A stretch of DNA of 15,440 nt from Chlorobiota bacterium (GTDB lineage Bacteria > Bacteroidota > Ignavibacteria > Kapaibacteriales > NICIL-2), in assembly GCA_003695605.1 (NCBI GenBank), contig RFIK01000067.1, forward strand, positions 1 to 15,440, given 5' to 3'. The position numbers were made by a program, and so were the translations under genes. The notes beneath the pieces are model-generated. The model was not told the origin of the DNA. It saw nothing but the letters and a program-made list of their open reading frames with translations, and did not search any database. Positions 14,131 through 15,440 of the stretch are shown one piece after another (position 1 is the stretch's first letter; each line of letters begins with the position of its first letter).

Positions 14131-15216
14131 ATGCCGATGCATGCAACGTTTGTTCGCCGCTGGCTGGCAGGATTTGCTGTGCTGGTTGCGGTGATGGTAT
14201 TGGTTGGTGGCTTTGTGCGGTTGACGCGGTCGGGGCTTTCGATCGTTGAGTGGAATCCCATCAGTGGAGCAATTCCGCCACTGACCGAGCGTGCCTGGGA
14301 GGAAGAATTCGCTAAGTACCAGCAGACGCCCGAGTACCAGAAAGTCAATCGCGGCATGACACTGGACGAGTACCGCTACATTTTCTGGATTGAGTGGATT
14401 CACCGCCAACTCGCACGTGCGGTAGGGCTGTACTTTGCTGTTCCATTTCTGTGGCTTTGGTTGCGTGGTAAACTGCCCCGGGAGCATCGCGGTAAGTTGT
14501 TTGCAATTGGTTTGCTCTTTGTTGGGCAAGCGGTCATGGGATGGCTGATGGTAGCAAGTGGATTAGTCGAGCAGCCTGCGGTGAGCCATTTTCGGCTTAC
14601 TGCGCATTTGCTCCTGGCACTGTCGCTGATTGCGCTTACCGTCTGGACGTTGCGCTCGATCCGTGCTCCGCTGATCGAACGGCTCTACTGGAATCGCGCG
14701 ACCGCAGCAACGACGATTGCGCTGGGCATCCTTACTGTGCAGATCATCTACGGCGGTATGACGGCAGGACTCAAAGCAGGCTACCTTTCCGATAGCTGGC
14801 CCTTGATGTTCGGTGTGCTCATCCCGTCGGGGCTGTTTACGTTTGTGCAGCCAGCGTGGCTGAACCTTTTGGAAGCACCGGTGACGGTGATGTTCGTTCA
14901 TCGGTGGCTACCGCTCCTTGCTCTGCTGCTCCTCCCGCTCCTGTGGCGAGCAGTGCGGCAAGTATGCGGCTATACTCCAGCAACCACGCGACTGCTTTGG
15001 GGTCTTGCAGCGATGCTCGGAGTGCAGATTCTGCTGGGAATTTTGGTGGTGCTCACGCACGTTTCATTGCCACTAGCGTTAGTGCACCAAGGCGGCGCTA
15101 TCGTGCTTGTGGTGCTCCTGGTGCGCCTTCTCCACATCGCCGCAACCATTCCTGGTGGGCAAGCTGTGCCTGCGTGGAACACAGCATCACCGCCAATGCG
15201 AGAACAAGCAGCATAG
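14131..15216 (+). CDS. ctaA: Heme A synthase (Cox15/CtaA)
   Basis: This membrane enzyme oxidises the C8 methyl of heme O to the formyl group of heme A, the cofactor of aa3-type cytochrome oxidase. The 361-residue protein has about eight membrane segments. Signature parts: GGFVRLTRSGLSIVEWNPISG, PPLTERAWEEEF, then IFWIEWIHRQLARAVG with the essential Glu (E88) and first heme-ligand His (H91). The other ligand histidines are H159 (RLTAHLLLAL), H257 (FVHRWLP) and H319 (LVHQGGA). The WNPISGAIPPL loop and MTLDEYRYIF segment mark the Cox15 (proteobacterial/mitochondrial-like) type. ATG 14131 leaves the short N-terminus normal for the family; ATG 14071 would add 20 residues, and the frame stays open to 13633 within the methyltransferase gene. 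No ctaB or oxidase gene is in the window. Confidence 0.95.
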   Translation: MPMHATFVRRWLAGFAVLVAVMVLVGGFVRLTRSGLSIVEWNPISGAIPPLTERAWEEEFAKYQQTPEYQKVNRGMTLDEYRYIFWIEWIHRQLARAVGLYFAVPFLWLWLRGKLPREHRGKLFAIGLLFVGQAVMGWLMVASGLVEQPAVSHFRLTAHLLLALSLIALTVWTLRSIRAPLIERLYWNRATAATTIALGILTVQIIYGGMTAGLKAGYLSDSWPLMFGVLIPSGLFTFVQPAWLNLLEAPVTVMFVHRWLPLLALLLLPLLWRAVRQVCGYTPATTRLLWGLAAMLGVQILLGILVVLTHVSLPLALVHQGGAIVLVVLLVRLLHIAATIPGGQAVPAWNTASPPMREQAA

Positions 15217-15220
15217 CCAC

Positions 15221-15440
15221 ATGGCAAAACCACGAGCGCTTGTTTTTCTTCATAAGCAGCCCTACCCGCCGAGCGATAGTACAAAGTTCCGCGTGTACCA
15301 TTCGGTCATCGAGCAGCTGGCAGAGTATCAGCGTGATGTGTTTATCGTAACCTGGGAGAAAGCCAATCCTGCAGCGAGCGCACAGCTACGGTCGAACGGG
15401 CAATTCGAGTGCTACTCGCTTCCATTGTGGCAAGTGTGCC
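15221..15440 (+). CDS. Probable glycosyltransferase, N-terminal part (3' partial)
   Basis: The frame is open from ATG 15221 to the window edge (73 codons). It reads ALVFLHKQPYPPSDSTKFRV, then YHSVIEQLAEYQRDVFIVTW. A first beta-strand, a P-x-P-P loop, a K-x-R-x-Y pattern and a second strand are typical of the N-terminal Rossmann half of GT4-type (GT-B fold) glycosyltransferases that begin like 'PyPp..g.k.R.y'. The catalytic domain is outside the window, so the call rests on this start only. The gene begins 4 nt after the heme A synthase stop and is probably in the same transcript. The methyltransferase upstream would fit a glycan-related context. Confidence 0.6.
   Translation, partial: MAKPRALVFLHKQPYPPSDSTKFRVYHSVIEQLAEYQRDVFIVTWEKANPAASAQLRSNGQFECYSLPLWQVC

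Noticed and set aside
14856..15350. Open frame of 164 codons in another frame at the right end
   Set aside because: It overlaps the conserved end of heme A synthase and the start of the glycosyltransferase-like frame. Its Ser/Ala/Arg-rich product is a shadow.
1..15440. CRISPR array, insertion sequence, phage or integrase genes
   Set aside because: No spaced direct repeats, transposase-like frames or terminal inverted repeats were seen in either strand.

Overview
The window looks like chromosomal DNA of a Gram-negative bacterium of the Bacteroidota/Chlorobiota side of the FCB group. An Ignavibacteria- or Kapabacteria-like lineage is my best guess, but this is inference. Reasons: several secreted proteins end in type IX secretion (T9SS) type A-like sorting domains; the ATP synthase beta and epsilon genes form a detached atpD-atpC pair, as in that group; and three intergenic regions carry promoter-like TTG-N18-21-TAnnTTTG elements of the Bacteroidota type. 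All recognised genes are on the + strand and most gaps are short.

Left part (1-6030): three tightly packed genes for large exported surface proteins. The first is cut by the window edge. It has a nidogen-like N-terminal region, two dockerin-like calcium-loop/helix units, a cohesin-like beta-sandwich and a T9SS tail. The second and third also start with cohesin-like modules. Gene 2 overlaps gene 1. Gene 3 follows gene 2 closely and is closed by a clear hairpin terminator at 6004-6034.

Middle part (6063-10746): a small secreted protein with a degenerate T9SS tail; two small cytoplasmic-looking unknown genes 1 nt apart; a secreted metzincin-type metallopeptidase with a T9SS tail, broken by one frameshift; a secreted unknown protein; and an ECF-like sigma factor whose frame is interrupted at a run of eight C. 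Each of the two broken genes would be restored by one extra base or by a -1 ribosomal shift.

Right part (10747-15440): atpD-atpC behind a promoter-like element overlapped by an inverted repeat; a DCC-family thiol-disulfide oxidoreductase-like protein; a SAM-dependent methyltransferase and a heme A synthase, each with its own promoter-like element; and the 5' end of a probable glycosyltransferase running off the window. Heme A synthase and ATP synthase imply aerobic respiration with an aa3-type oxidase.

The strongest leads for something unusual are the homopolymer-interrupted sigma factor and the cohesin/dockerin-like T9SS gene cluster. I see no CRISPR array, tRNA, rRNA, insertion sequence or phage gene.
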